64,000 nt of DNA, taken from Hsuehochloa calcarea (lineage: Eukaryota; Streptophyta; Magnoliopsida; Poales; Poaceae). Below the pieces are notes generated by a model that was not told where the DNA came from, searched no databases, and was given only the letters and a program-made list of their open reading frames with translations. Position numbers and translations under genes: made by a program. The stretch spans positions 51,115,662-51,179,661 of the forward strand of contig CM070604.1 in assembly GCA_036346395.1 (NCBI GenBank). Reading direction: 5' to 3'. The first letter of the stretch is position 1; each line of letters opens with the position of its first letter. This document shows, piece by piece, positions 43,441-54,989 of the stretch.

Positions 43441-45475
43441 CAACGCGACGAACTCTCAGGAAGAACAGAGATGAGAATCAAGGAAGGTGGGAAAGCATCA
43501 AAGCAGCATTCCATTTCTTAGAGACCCTTTTAAATAGCCTTAACTTACAATGATGGGTGGGCCCTTCGGCCTATGCACTCAACTCACGCACGCTACTGCT
43601 GAGTGTAGACAACAACTCATCACATCACATGCACTCCACACTTGACCCCACTGACAGTCGCTAGGGATTTCTCCTTGACTATCTCCTTCTTCAGCACATT
43701 CGTGCCTTTTGTGTCCATCGCCATGGATGACCCTAATGATGACGCTATGACACTCGCCCCCACCCCCGAAGCAGCCCCCCTTGAGCAGGCGCTTGATCCC
43801 AGATGCTTGTGTTTGGAAAACGAACCCAAGAACTGAGTAGTCTCCCTAGGTAGCGCAATCCTTCAATAATCACGACCACTGCACCAGAATCTGCTGTGTC
43901 GCCAAGCTTCCCTTCTTTACCAACCGTCGATCGAGTTCACCACTGTTGACAAAATCAATGAACACTGGAGAGTAATTCGGGGTGAACAACTTCAGTTGGG
44001 AGGCATGGAAGGTTGGATGAACCAAACAATCTTTCAACAGTTTCAATCTATAAGCCACCGCGCCTATGCGATCCAACACCAAAAATGGAACGAAATACTT
44101 GAATGCAAGCTTCGAAAATGGGCGGTTGACCACTAAATTCTGGGTATACAGCTGTAATTTCAAAGTACCCATTCACCGACCTGGAATTGTCGGTCTTGCC
44201 ATTGTCAGTCAGATTGAATTTTCATTCTGTTATGCGCCCGAGCTAACTGCGTCTTGAGCATTTCAGTATACAACTATTGATCCTTGGCAACTTCCTCAAC
44301 TTTAGTGGATGTCTGCACCGATAGATTAGGCATGGCACCAAAATTGGGTTCCACTCTGTATAATGCTTTGGATGGTGAGCAGCCTAACGAAGAGTGAAAA
44401 CTAGAGTTATACCAGAACTCTTGCCTTTGCCAGCCATGACTTCCACTTCTTCGGACAGTTATGAATAGCACAATGGAGATACATTTCAAGGTATTGATTC
44501 ACCCTTTCCCTTTGCCCGTCGGTCTATGAATGATACGCTGTGTTGTAATGCAGTTTGGTGCCCACTGATTGAAACAACTCGCGCAAAAATGTGCTTGTGG
44601 TAACTCTGTCTCGAATTGAGCATGGCACGCTATGCAACTTCACCACATTGTCAAGGAACACCTTAGCTACCCGAGTTGTTGTAAAGGGGTGTCGAAGTGG
44701 TAGAAAATGGGAGTATTTGGTCAACCGATCAACAATTACTAAGATCACATCATAAGTTTCTAATTAGGGCAATCCCTCTATGAAATCCATGGTGAGATCT
44801 TGCCAAGCTCCTACTGGAACTGGTAGTAGCTATGAAGTACCAGTTAGGCAAGTGTTCTTGTGTTTGGCTTGACAAATATGATAGTCTGATAAATTCTTCC
44901 ACCCCACTCTTGAGTCCGCCAATAAACCAATTTCTTGATGCGATTGTAAGTGGCTAGAATACTTGAATGCCCTCTATTGTCGTTTCATGGAAATTACTGG
45001 TCAATTTCATGCGTAGAGCCATATTTGCACCAATCCAGACTATGTCGTGATATTTGATCAATCCATGCTCTAATGCATATCCTCTACTATTTGGGCTAAG
45101 CACTGCTAGTGAAGTGAGCAATTCATGTGCCTCTGAATCTGTTGCATACGAGTTCAGTACTTTCTGTACCCAGTCAGGCCAACAAGCTGAGATAGCTTGT
45201 ATCTGGAGCAAATGACTGACACACAAAAGTGCGTTGGCAACACCATTGTCCACCCTCGTTTGTACTAGAATTTAATTGTAATCCAACCAACTTCGACATT
45301 GCTTTTCGTTGTAGTTTAGTGCCCAATTGTTGATCATCCGGATTGCATAGACTTTTATGATCGGTCAGAATAATGAAAGAGCCACCGTCACCGGTCTACT
45401 GCCATGATCACCACTAGAAATTCCTTTTCATATAAGGAGAATGATTATGTGGACCCAAAGCTTTGCTGATGTCGG
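43441..45475 (-). pseudogene. Ty3/gypsy pol (RNase H-integrase) and 3' region
   Basis: Minus-strand pieces in order: FIILTDHKSLCNPDDQQLGT (RNase H, 45.37 kb), CVSHLLQIQAISACWPDWVQ (45.2 kb), MILVIVDRLTKYSHFLPLRH with VAKVFLDNVVKLH (integrase core, 44.7 kb), QEFWYNSSFHSSLGCSPSKA and YRVEPNFGAMP (44.4 kb), LKLQLYTQNLVVNRPFSKLA, FKYFVPFLVLDRIGAVAYRL and HPTFHASQLK (44.1 kb). These match the chromodomain-lacking tail of the common grass gypsy family. It is interrupted by stops and gaps. Sequence from about 43740 to 43441 is probably the end of pol and part of a 3' LTR, not delimited. The element is cut off at 45475 by the next repeat. Confidence 0.88.
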
Positions 45476-46408
45476 AACCTGGGCGTGGAATACCCGAATC
45501 CCTCGTGTGTGTACTGTACTAGTCCCATGATCAGTGGCTAGTACACACATCCATAACTTTGACATACACATACATACATAACTTAAGCGATTACAAATTT
45601 TACATCACAAGGGACGACCGACCAAATAAAATCTCAAGTATCAGAAGTAGCAAATTAAACATCGGAAGCATAACATGTATATAAATCAAAAGTTCAATAG
45701 TATGCCCATCTAAAACCCTCAGACAACTGACAAGGAATAAGACCTACAAAGACCCATCACCAAACCCTCCAGTACCAGGTGCAAAGAACACGTTGCCCGG
45801 TATAGGTTCATCCTCTATCTCTAAACAACAATTTAAGCAATGTTAGGTACATTGCGTACTTAGTAAGACTTGTAGTGTATCGTAAAATTTACATATATGT
45901 ATGACTAATAAGGGATGAGACACCATGCTACAAGTTATTTTCAGCATTAATAAAGTTTTATTTACAATATCGATACATAGTATTTTACAACGAAAATTGA
46001 AAGGACAGTTAAATACATAAAGAACAACAAGTAAGTACTTCAATCAATAGCAAATCGCAACCCTCCACGGCTGTGATCCATATCATAATTCCAGCCATAG
46101 ACATGGCGTTCAACTCAAAATCAACAACAAAACATTCCTTCATTTTCTATCAAGAACCATTTTTGTAAAAACCAAGACTATACCTGATGGACCACACCAA
46201 GCACGCTCATGACCGCGAGCATGGCTATTTAAATAGATTTACACTCTACAGAAGTGTACAACTTTACCCATGACATACAAATTTTTTAGTTTGTTTGGCA
46301 TCCGTTGATACCACCGTTCACTATCCTTTGGTAAGCAGTCTAGAACACGTATCGAAGCCTTTGCATCACCTAGTCCTAATCTTGCATTAGCCCTGTGAAT
46401 GAACACTT

Positions 46409-48083
46409 TGTAGGATCAAGGATAACTGACTAGAGGGGGGCTGAATAGGCGGTTTTTAAAACTTTGGGCTAAAAACTGATTTTTAGCAAGTAAAGCTATG
46501 AAATTCAGTTTCACAATTCAAGGCCTAAATAATCTAAGTTTTTCTAAGTGCACTACCCACTCTAGATTAAGCTAAACAACCTAATCAAGATATAATATTG
46601 CTATATAAATAAATGCACTAAGAGAATAGTAAAAAAGATAAACCACAATATGGAGACAACCGATGTTTTCTCGTGGTCTCGGAGACTTGCCGGTCTCCAC
46701 TAATCCACGTTGAGGAAGCTTGAACAAATCAAGCCAACTCCATACGAGCACACCCCTTGATCACTAGAGCTAGATCTTCTCCACTCTAGAAAGGCGAGCT
46801 CCAACTTTCTCAAACACACGAGTCTTCTCATAAACTTCTTGAGAAGATCATTGAATCACCTTCTTCAAGCCGTCTAGGAGGTGGTAACCTCCAAGAGTAA
46901 TAAACCAATAACACTTCGCTTGATGATGCTCTAGTACCACAAATATCAAACTCAACTCAAAGCACTTGAAGAAACCTCTACAACCTTTGCAAGATGGATT
47001 TTTGCTCTCAAAGAGTAGAAGAATAAGCAAAGGGCTCAAGAGTATTCAATGATGTTCTTAAAGACTCTTTGCTTCAGTAGGTGGGGTATTTATAGCTTCC
47101 GCCCACTTTACTAGCCATTGGCACTCGAGACTGTGCAAAAAAGCAAGCCCGATCAGTCCACATGCACAGTCCCGGTCATCCGGACTACAATATAATGTAA
47201 ACTTTGTTGTAATTAATGCTACAGAAACTCCGTTATGCCAGGTCCAATCAGTTTGCCCACTCAAGATCCTGCTGACGGGTTCAAAGATATCCAAACCAGA
47301 CGATACATGCTATTGGAAAAAAGTTGACCGTCCTATACCGACCGGGGGCTCGGTCAGTTCGGGGATACACTCGCGGTCAGTCCGAATGAAGAATTAAGTA
47401 GCAAGACCCAAAAAAACACCCATCTCTGGAAAAAGATGATCGCGTAAAAGACCCGGAGGTCCGGTCAGTCCGGCCCTCCAACAGCGGTCAGTCCAGATAT
47501 CAAAATAGAGAAAAGGTGAAACCAAAGAGAGTCTAGAAAAAGGTGACCACAAAGATGAACCGGGGGCCCGGTTAGTCCGGACTTATACTTGCAGTCGGTC
47601 TGGCAAGCAGAATTGCAAAATATGATTTCTATGGAAAATTCTGTCAGCAAAGATGAACCGGGAGTCCGGTCAGTCCGGACCTCCACCTGCGGTCAGCCCG
47701 GCCAAACAATAAGAAACAGATGAATTGTGGCCGAAAGATCACAAAGAAATCTAAGATTCAACCAAGTGAGTTTGAGCATTGTTGCACACTTTGCTATTAG
47801 GCTACTAGCTATTGTTCCCTCTTCATAGTACGGCTACATATACTAGCAATCTAGTCTTTTAACCATCATACTCCAAGACCGGTAAAACTATGAAAAAAAT
47901 CCTATTATACTAGATATCTTTGCCTTGAGCTAGACGATGTTAATATTCAATACTTGAGTACCTTTAGTGCTCATTTCTTTTAATCCGAGGCTAACATTTT
48001 CAATCATATGACAAAGCAGGTTAGTTCACAAGACGTGGTTGTTTTTAATTACCAAAACACTAAAATAGGACCTAGATTCTTCA
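46409..48083 (-). repeat. Nested Copia-type 3' LTR with polypurine tract
   Basis: The plus strand starts TGTAGGATCAAGG...CTAGAGGGGGG and ends AGATTCTTCA. Immediately right, on the minus strand, lies the polypurine tract AAAAAGGGGGAGAT (48097-48084), typical of large plant Copia elements. So the LTR is the 3' LTR of a minus-strand element, 1675 bp long, whose other LTR is not seen. It contains repeated CGGTCAGTCCGG-like words. Confidence 0.65.
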
Positions 48084-48097
48084 ATCTCCCCCTTTTT

Positions 48098-48955
48098 GGT
48101 AATGGATGATAACCTCAACCATAGAGATATAATGAAATGATTTGAACATACAACAAGTACCGAACAAGGTGCATATTCTAGGATATGATTTAGATAGCAT
48201 GTGACATGTATTGCATAAACTAAGTGAAGAAGGACAATATGCTAACTAGACCATAAAATATGAGAAAACTCTCCCTTAATATATGCATAAAATTGAGATG
48301 TGAAAGTCATGCATATATGTGGAATTTTTTTGATAGAGTTTCCTCTATATTTTGGATTCGAGAGATAACAACAATATGATCAATAAGATATATCAATTCA
48401 AACAATCTCATAGATACAATCACACCATAGATAGTTACTAGAAATCATTTCAACCATCCATAATCATCCAGACAATAAAGATAAAGAGGTTCAATAAGCT
48501 TCAAAAGATAAGGCAAAAGGTAATAAACTCATCCTCTATCCTATTACACACAATAAAGTCCAACAATAATAAAAGAGTAGATAATAGTAGATAGTAGCAA
48601 GATAGTAGCTATTAGCAGTTCTTATCCCCCTTTCACATCAAGTACCAAAAGCTAAAAACCAAGTCTAAGAGGCTCCAACCTCGACTACCCAAATCCATTC
48701 CATGTAGTTTGAAAAATGTCAGGGCAAACTAATGCCCACATGTTAATCTACCTAAGCAAGACTAAGCATGACACTCAGATACGAACTTAGTAACTAGTCA
48801 GGTATACCACAAATGGTAGTGTTCAAGTTCAATGATTGGAATTTAATGGCTCAATTAGCATTAAGGTATTAACTACGAGCTAAGACAACATATTTATATA
48901 AAGCAAAACAATGCAATTTAATAATTGAAAACAATATAACTTGCATTCAAACGTA
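48098..48955 (-). other. Non-coding internal part of the nested element
   Basis: AT-rich sequence next to the polypurine tract, with no readable pol. Its right limit near 48955 is a guess from where LTR-like outer sequence (GTGCAAAATGATCAAAGTG) seems to resume. Confidence 0.35.
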
Positions 48956-51205
48956 GGTGCAAAATGATCAAAGTGTTGACTCGCCTTACTCGATTTCTTG
49001 GTGGTCTTGGTCTTGCTCAATTTGTTGCTCTTTCGAAACTTTGGTATCTATATACGCGAAAAATGACTGAGTTCGAATAAACACGAATGAATTCAAATTG
49101 CATTAAAAATTCCAAATGAACTTTAAAATTCATGTTTTTGGTTTGGTTAGGTAGGTTTTGAATTTAGATAAATTTAGGAACAAGAATTGTTGAATTTGGA
49201 TTTAAAACGATTCTTGAAAATGTTAAAGGAAAGAGAATACCCTCACTGACAGGTGGGGTCCATGGATTTTATTTTATTTTTTGATTTATTTCTTAATTAG
49301 AAAATCTTATCGTGACTGATAGGTGGCCCCCCATATTTAATTTGTTTTTTAAATTATTTTATGGATTAAAAGGAGTATAGTCACGACATATGGGGTCATT
49401 GTCTGTACGAACTCTGTCCTTGGGAACAATGCATGGACCAAGGGCCCACGTGGCACTAACATAGGTCTACATACCAGATCCATACAATACAGTTTAGAGG
49501 GTACGGTCCACATGTCATTGGCTTAGAACTAACTTTCGGTTTTAATTACGTTTCACTAATTGATTTGGGCCCACATGTCACACTAACATTATCCCCTAAT
49601 TAATCCTTTCCTAATGGCGTCATTAAACCCTAATGATCCTACTATAGGGTGCTATCGTGCTCCTCCCCCAATGCGCATCGGAGTAGGGGAGGGTGCCTAG
49701 AGCGCATTCAGGCCACACTCAATGCTGGCGAACCGGACTTCAGGGGTGACTTGGGAGGTCCAAAATGGGATCGCGTGTTCTCACCGATCCCGACGGTGTC
49801 GACAGCGAGGGTAATGGTGGCCCGTGGCGGCGGCGGCTTTCTGGCTCATGGCAAAATTGGCTAGCCAGTGGCCAATCTCGCCAGGTGGCATGCACATCAC
49901 CATCTACTCCCTGAGGGGATCCTATGTGTGCCACCCACACAGTGTGAGGCTGACCACGGTGACCGGTGTTAGGGACGAAGATGCTACGGTGCGTCCGCGT
50001 TAGCTACCCTTATCCCTAGAACACGATATGACGCACCTACTTATGTTGAGGAGGCCGGGACAATGAGGTTAGGCGGTGGAGAGGGGAGGTGGCTCGGCGC
50101 GGGTTCGTCGGTGTCGAGGAAGAAGATGGCTTTGTTCCTGCTGATCTCGCGGGAGAGAGAGGTGAAGAAGATGAGCATCCGATGGAGGAGACCGAGGCGA
50201 TGCTGGTGGACAAGGTGGTAGGGTCAGGGCTCACTCATGGAGTTAGCACGTCATGAAGAAGTGGAGCGGTGCGGTCGGCTTGGTTGATGGAGAGGAAGAA
50301 GACGTGCGGCGACAGTGATTCTGTGAAGAAGATGGTAACCAAAGGTGAGCACAAGGTGGAAGGAGCTATCGCGAGCCCGAAGCATCGGACCAGAGAGGTG
50401 GGGACTGACCAGGGTGGCAGAACGGGGGCGACGTACGGAGTCAATCTCCGAAGCAGAGCTTGCAGTCTCGTGGGCACTCGAGCTCTCTGGTGCTCGTAGG
50501 AAGGGATGGAGGCGAGGAGAGTGAAGTAGAGGCGAAGGCGAACTCGACGTGGCGATTATATAGGCGCGAGCGATGGAAAGGTGGTCAAGGCAGGTAGAGC
50601 AGTAGCGGGCACGACACAACGCGGGCGTGATCAAGCGACGGGAGTTGGCGGCCAACTCCTTGTGGCGCCGTGGAGGCGTGATGATGACATGCGGTATGGC
50701 AGCGGCGTGGCACTAGTGGTGGCGTGGTGCCAGTGACGAGCGACGCGACGTGTTAGCTTGGGGCGGTGTTGAGGGGCGACGTGGGCCGCGGTTGGGCAAA
50801 AGGAAGGAGGAAGGAGCAGGCCGACCCACTCGCATGGGAAAGAAAAAGAGAAAGAGAGAATAAAAGAAAAATTAGGAAGATGAGTTGGGTTTCGTCCCAA
50901 GCTAAAGTTGGGTTTTTTGGTAATTTAGTCTTTTGATTTCTTCTATTTTCAAATTAAAATTCAGATTTGAATATCTGGTTTGGGGTTTCTGTAATTAAGC
51001 TATGCATTTAACTTGTCTTTACTTCAATATTTTTAGCCCATATTTACTTTAATAATTACTTTTGAAAATTTCAAAAACACAACCAAACTTCAAATAACTC
51101 ACCAAAACTTGAATCAAGCAAACAAGACATCAATGTATAAAAAGTTTTTTAAATCCTATATTTTCATCCTTGGGATTTTTGGCTGAATTTTTTGGGATGT
51201 TACAC

Positions 51206-52140
51206 CGTGGCAGGCCGCATCGAATGGTCCAGAACCACGATAGGCACATGCAGCGATCCGGATGTGTGGTACGATGCAGTGGCGATCCAAGAGCGTTGTA
51301 AGGGACAGGTGGCACCTGACTAACCTATCATGATGCCAATTTTTGTATTTTCGAACGCGTGGGAGCTAGATGTGCTAAGGAGAATCAAAATGGCCATTGA
51401 GCTAAAAGTTCGTCCACTTGTCCCGCCCACACGGTTGAAAAGGCGTAAACATGCACTATTTGATCCAAAATCACGTGTATGGTTGGGTGTGTGGGTGGGA
51501 GAGAAATAGAGACCCCCGGGTGTTCTCAGAAGGCATGCGATAGGAAAATTCCATTGGCCTCAAAATTTTTGGTCATCTGAAGCTCGATATGTGGTCGTAC
51601 ATGTTGTGGTTGTTTTTTGATATCTAATTTTTTCCCTCAACTTCCATGCACTACGATCTCATTCAGAACATATAATCCTTTTAGGAATAGAACATATGAG
51701 GGCTGTTTGAAACGCAGTAGTTTCACGTGAAACCAGGGGCGAACCCATGACTAAATTTTAGGTATGGCGGTATCGCAAACGTGGACCAAAGAGGATTACC
51801 CAAAAACCAAAGGAATCCATAAACAAATTATATTGCAATCGCAGTAATAAGAGTATATGATACTAAATGAAATCAACTACTACAACCCGCATGTGAACAT
51901 ATGAAGATGAAGGTAGGATATAAAAAATACCTAACAAATGAAACTTACTCAACAATTTGCCACCAAGTTATCGAACATAATAGTTTGAACAAAAGATAAG
52001 ATATAAAATAAACAACCTGCAAAGAGAGAATGATTAGTATTTAGTAGTGCCACGATTAGTTGATAATAAATCATGAAAGATGTAGAAGAAATAGAAGCCA
52101 AAATACATACCACTAAAGCACTAATTGCGTCTAGGAGAAC
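51206..52140. other. No recognised gene
   Basis: Contains CCAGGGGCGAACCCATGAC near 51733, a string common at ends of TTF/hAT-like relics, possibly the 3' end of the transposase relic that follows. Confidence 0.4.
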
Positions 52141-52149
52141 GAGACATTT

Positions 52150-52660
52150 TCATTCTACGAGATTTCATGCCTTGAAACCATTTCTTGATTCTATCCTGAT
52201 CAAGGCATGAAACCATTTCTTGATTCTATCCCGATCAAGTCCTTCAAATATCTCTACATAGCACACCATCAAGTCATTGAGCCAATCATCCGATATCTTA
52301 TTGCGCAAATCGATCTTGATAATATTCATAGCTGAAAAGACTCTTTCAACCGATGTTGTTGCCACCGTAGTAGCAATGCTAACTCCATGAGACGGTAGAC
52401 CAATAGAAATACAATATGTCTTTTAGTTTCGACCATCTTCACAGCTAGAATTCGAAGATCATGAAAAACAATAAAATCATCAACTCTTCGCACATGAAGA
52501 ATGGAGGTTTCAAGTTGATCCTTTCTAGTCACACGATCAGCGATGGAGAAATCTTTATCATAGATCTCCGCTAGTCGAGCAATCTTATCCAAATCGAACT
52601 TAGAGAACATAAGAGAACACGATTGTTCAAGAATAAGATTATATAGCAACAATGACAAGA
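52150..52660 (-). pseudogene. hAT-family (TTF/ZMYM1-like) transposase C-terminal relic
   Basis: Minus strand: FDLDKIARLAEIYDKDFS, HIVFLLVYRLMELALLL, then after a 1-bp frameshift VATTSVERVFSAMNIIKIDL and ISDDWLNDLMVCYVE. The second part is the hAT dimerisation domain (A-T-SVER-FSAM...LRN). A 36-bp tandem duplication at 52167-52238 duplicates the C-terminal codons. Upstream domains are missing. Not functional as written. Confidence 0.85.
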
Positions 52661-52699
52661 GAACCGATACTTCTTAGGCTGCACAACAATGCCAATAGG

Positions 52700-54770
52700 C
52701 AATAGACAGAGCACTGCATTTTTTTCATCCACTAGCAATATTCAAGTTGTTATGCTCAATTCCAAATTCCAACTAATCTAGACATGAGATGCAGTTTTTA
52801 TGAAGTGATATGCACATCAACACATAGGAATCGAGCAGTGTAGTCAACAAGCCATATCCATATCACCATATGGTCATAAACAACAACACAAATAGTTGAA
52901 TAATGAACACTATGTTGAACACATTTCCTTCTCACAATGACTGATTGACAGTATGGCAATTGACACAATGTTGAACTTGAACTCACATAGTCTCACACTA
53001 AAGTGGCCGAGTGGGAGAGGGAGATCATTGGGAGTTTCCTGCCGCACCGCGCGTCCTAGCCCCTGGGACCGGGAGGTGGGAGCTGCCACTGGGCGCCACG
53101 CACTCGCCCTTGCGCCTTGCCGGCTGCCGCGCCTCGCCCCTGAAGCCGGCCGCCGCCGCGTGCCCTTGCCCCTTGCTAGTTGTCGCCGCGTGCCATGCAC
53201 CCTAGCCTGCCTCGTACCCTCGCAGCCTCATCGACCGCCGCCCACGAGTTGCGTCGTGGGTGGGTTAGCGGTCAGCGTAAAGGAGCTCTGAGGGGATGTG
53301 TTGCGATCAAGCGCTTGGGCGTGGTGGCTTGAGCCTTGATCCTTGATGTGTTAGGCCAGTCACCAATGGGTTGTGCCCTGTGGTATTGTGGGTCTCTTTC
53401 ACTAATCACTACTTGTGTAGTCGGCCCGCCCAAGAAAAGATGGTCTTCTTCCTCCTTGAGACAGGCAGCCAAACATGACGCTCGCTTCTCAGGAGTAGGG
53501 TATGGCCGACTGGCCAGCACCAGGAGAGGGGGGGGTCGTGTTGGAGGGGAATAGAGGATCCGCCTCTGCGTGAAACAGCTCAATTCCTGTAGGAATAAGA
53601 GAAAATTATTGTATTCCAAATGGAGTCTGGATTTAAGAAGAGTCCTATAAGAATTTAACAGTTTCATGTAGTATTCCAACAAATTTATTGATAAAAACCC
53701 GTGTGCTCCAAGCTGGCCCTATTTGCAACAAACCCAATTGCTCTTGCACCGAAAGCGGCATGAAACCTTGCCTAAGCCCTGCTCGGCCACAGGTACAAGG
53801 GCAAATAGTTCGGCATGTGCCAATTACCATCACCTTCCATCCCTGTGGTTCACAGATCACTAGTGCTCGGCACGCAGGCCAAAAGCCGCCGTGCCAATTG
53901 CCATCCGCTCGCCGTGCAAAGCCGGTAGGCCCGTCGGTTGGTTGAGGAGGGCGCATCGGTACGCCGCTATTCCTATCCACTCCAGCACCTTCAGCTAGCG
54001 GCACAGGCACGCACGTACGACATGCGTGCAGATATATATAAATAAATAAAAAGAACCGCACCGCGCGCGACGCCGAGACCTGACGCCGTACGGCCCGCGG
54101 AGAAGACGCCAACTTGTGCCCGCGAAAGCGCACGCTGCATCCTATCCAGAACAACGGCGACTTTTTCCTGTGCATGCAGTGCATCTGTGCAGGACACGCG
54201 CAACAATGAGTCCATTTCTCGCGACACATGGGGAAACTACTAAAGTCTTCAAGGCCCCGGTGTCCCCGGCTTTAGTTTTATGGTTAATTTTCTCCATATC
54301 CATCCGTCGTTCCTTGGATTGATGGATGGATGCATCACATGAACATCCCTATCCCGTAGGGGTCCGGCCGGCACTGCGGATAAGATGAGCAGATACTCCA
54401 TTTTGTTGCTTATCTCCCAAAGTCCTAAAGGAAAGGGGTAAAGGAAGACGGACACAAAAGGATACCATCATGCAACTAGTGCCGAGTATCCCACCATGCA
54501 ACTAGTGCCGAGTATCGTGCTTTGAATCGCGTCGTGCTGTGTCGGTTTGGTCCGACTACCCCGCCGTGTCGTACTGTGCCTGCCCGCCTCGTCTCTGGCC
54601 AGGCCTAACCCCAAGTATCTACAGATGTCCGAGAAGACGGCAGCTTCCACCGTTTAGGAAGACAAAGGCACCTGCGCCATCCACACCCGCTCCTCTTCGC
54701 CATAGCCTACTCCTCCTGAACGGTGATGAAGAACTCCGCCCACCTCTGCCGCACCGCGCACTTACGATGG
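52700..54770. other. Mixed unannotated sequence
   Basis: AT-rich at the left, a GC-rich block (about 52990-53280) with Pro/Arg-biased spurious frames, then ordinary composition. A short direct repeat (CACCATGCAACTAGTGCCGAGTATC-like, written here in part) lies at about 54466-54514. No gene supported. Confidence 0.4.
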
Positions 54771-54828
54771 GGGTGAGAAGGACGAGGAGGAGGAGGTGGC
54801 TAGAGGGAGGGTGGAGGGCAGCGGCGCG

Positions 54829-54937
54829 TGGGGAGGGAGAGGGAGGGCGGCGACACATGGGGAGGGAGAGGGAGGGAGGGTGGAGATCGGCGGTGCGTGG
54901 GGAGGGAGAGGGAGGGAGGGTGGCGATCGGCGGTGCG
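54829..54937 (+). repeat. G-rich 40-bp tandem repeat
   Basis: Units begin TGGGGAGGGAGAGGGAGGG at 54829 (29 bp, truncated), 54858 and 54898 (40 bp each, ending GATCGGCGGTGCG). Four or more G-runs of three or more per unit give G-quadruplex potential on the plus strand. Confidence 0.9.
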
Positions 54938-54989
54938 TGTGGAGTGAGGCGGCTGGAGCTGGAGGGAGGGGAATCAGAGAATGTGATTA

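Larger units (their letters stand above)
45476..51205 (-). repeat. Long LTR-like non-coding block (minus strand)
   Basis: On the minus strand it opens TGTAACATCCCAAAAAATTC (51205) and closes ATTCCACGCCCAGGTTCCGACA-like (45476), the start and end forms of a well-known grass LTR type. No protein-coding sequence was recognised. It is interrupted by a Copia-type LTR at 46409-48083 plus adjacent sequence to about 48955. Flanks do not show a matching 5-bp duplication, so the boundaries or its single-element nature are uncertain. Confidence 0.5.

Noticed and set aside
43642..43836. Plus-strand 64-codon open frame
   Set aside because: It is antisense to the tail of the gypsy pol region, where the minus strand reads as the usual end of pol.
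53011..53291. Pro/Arg-rich frames in a GC-rich block
   Set aside because: No conserved motif or splice context; open frames exist in several phases.
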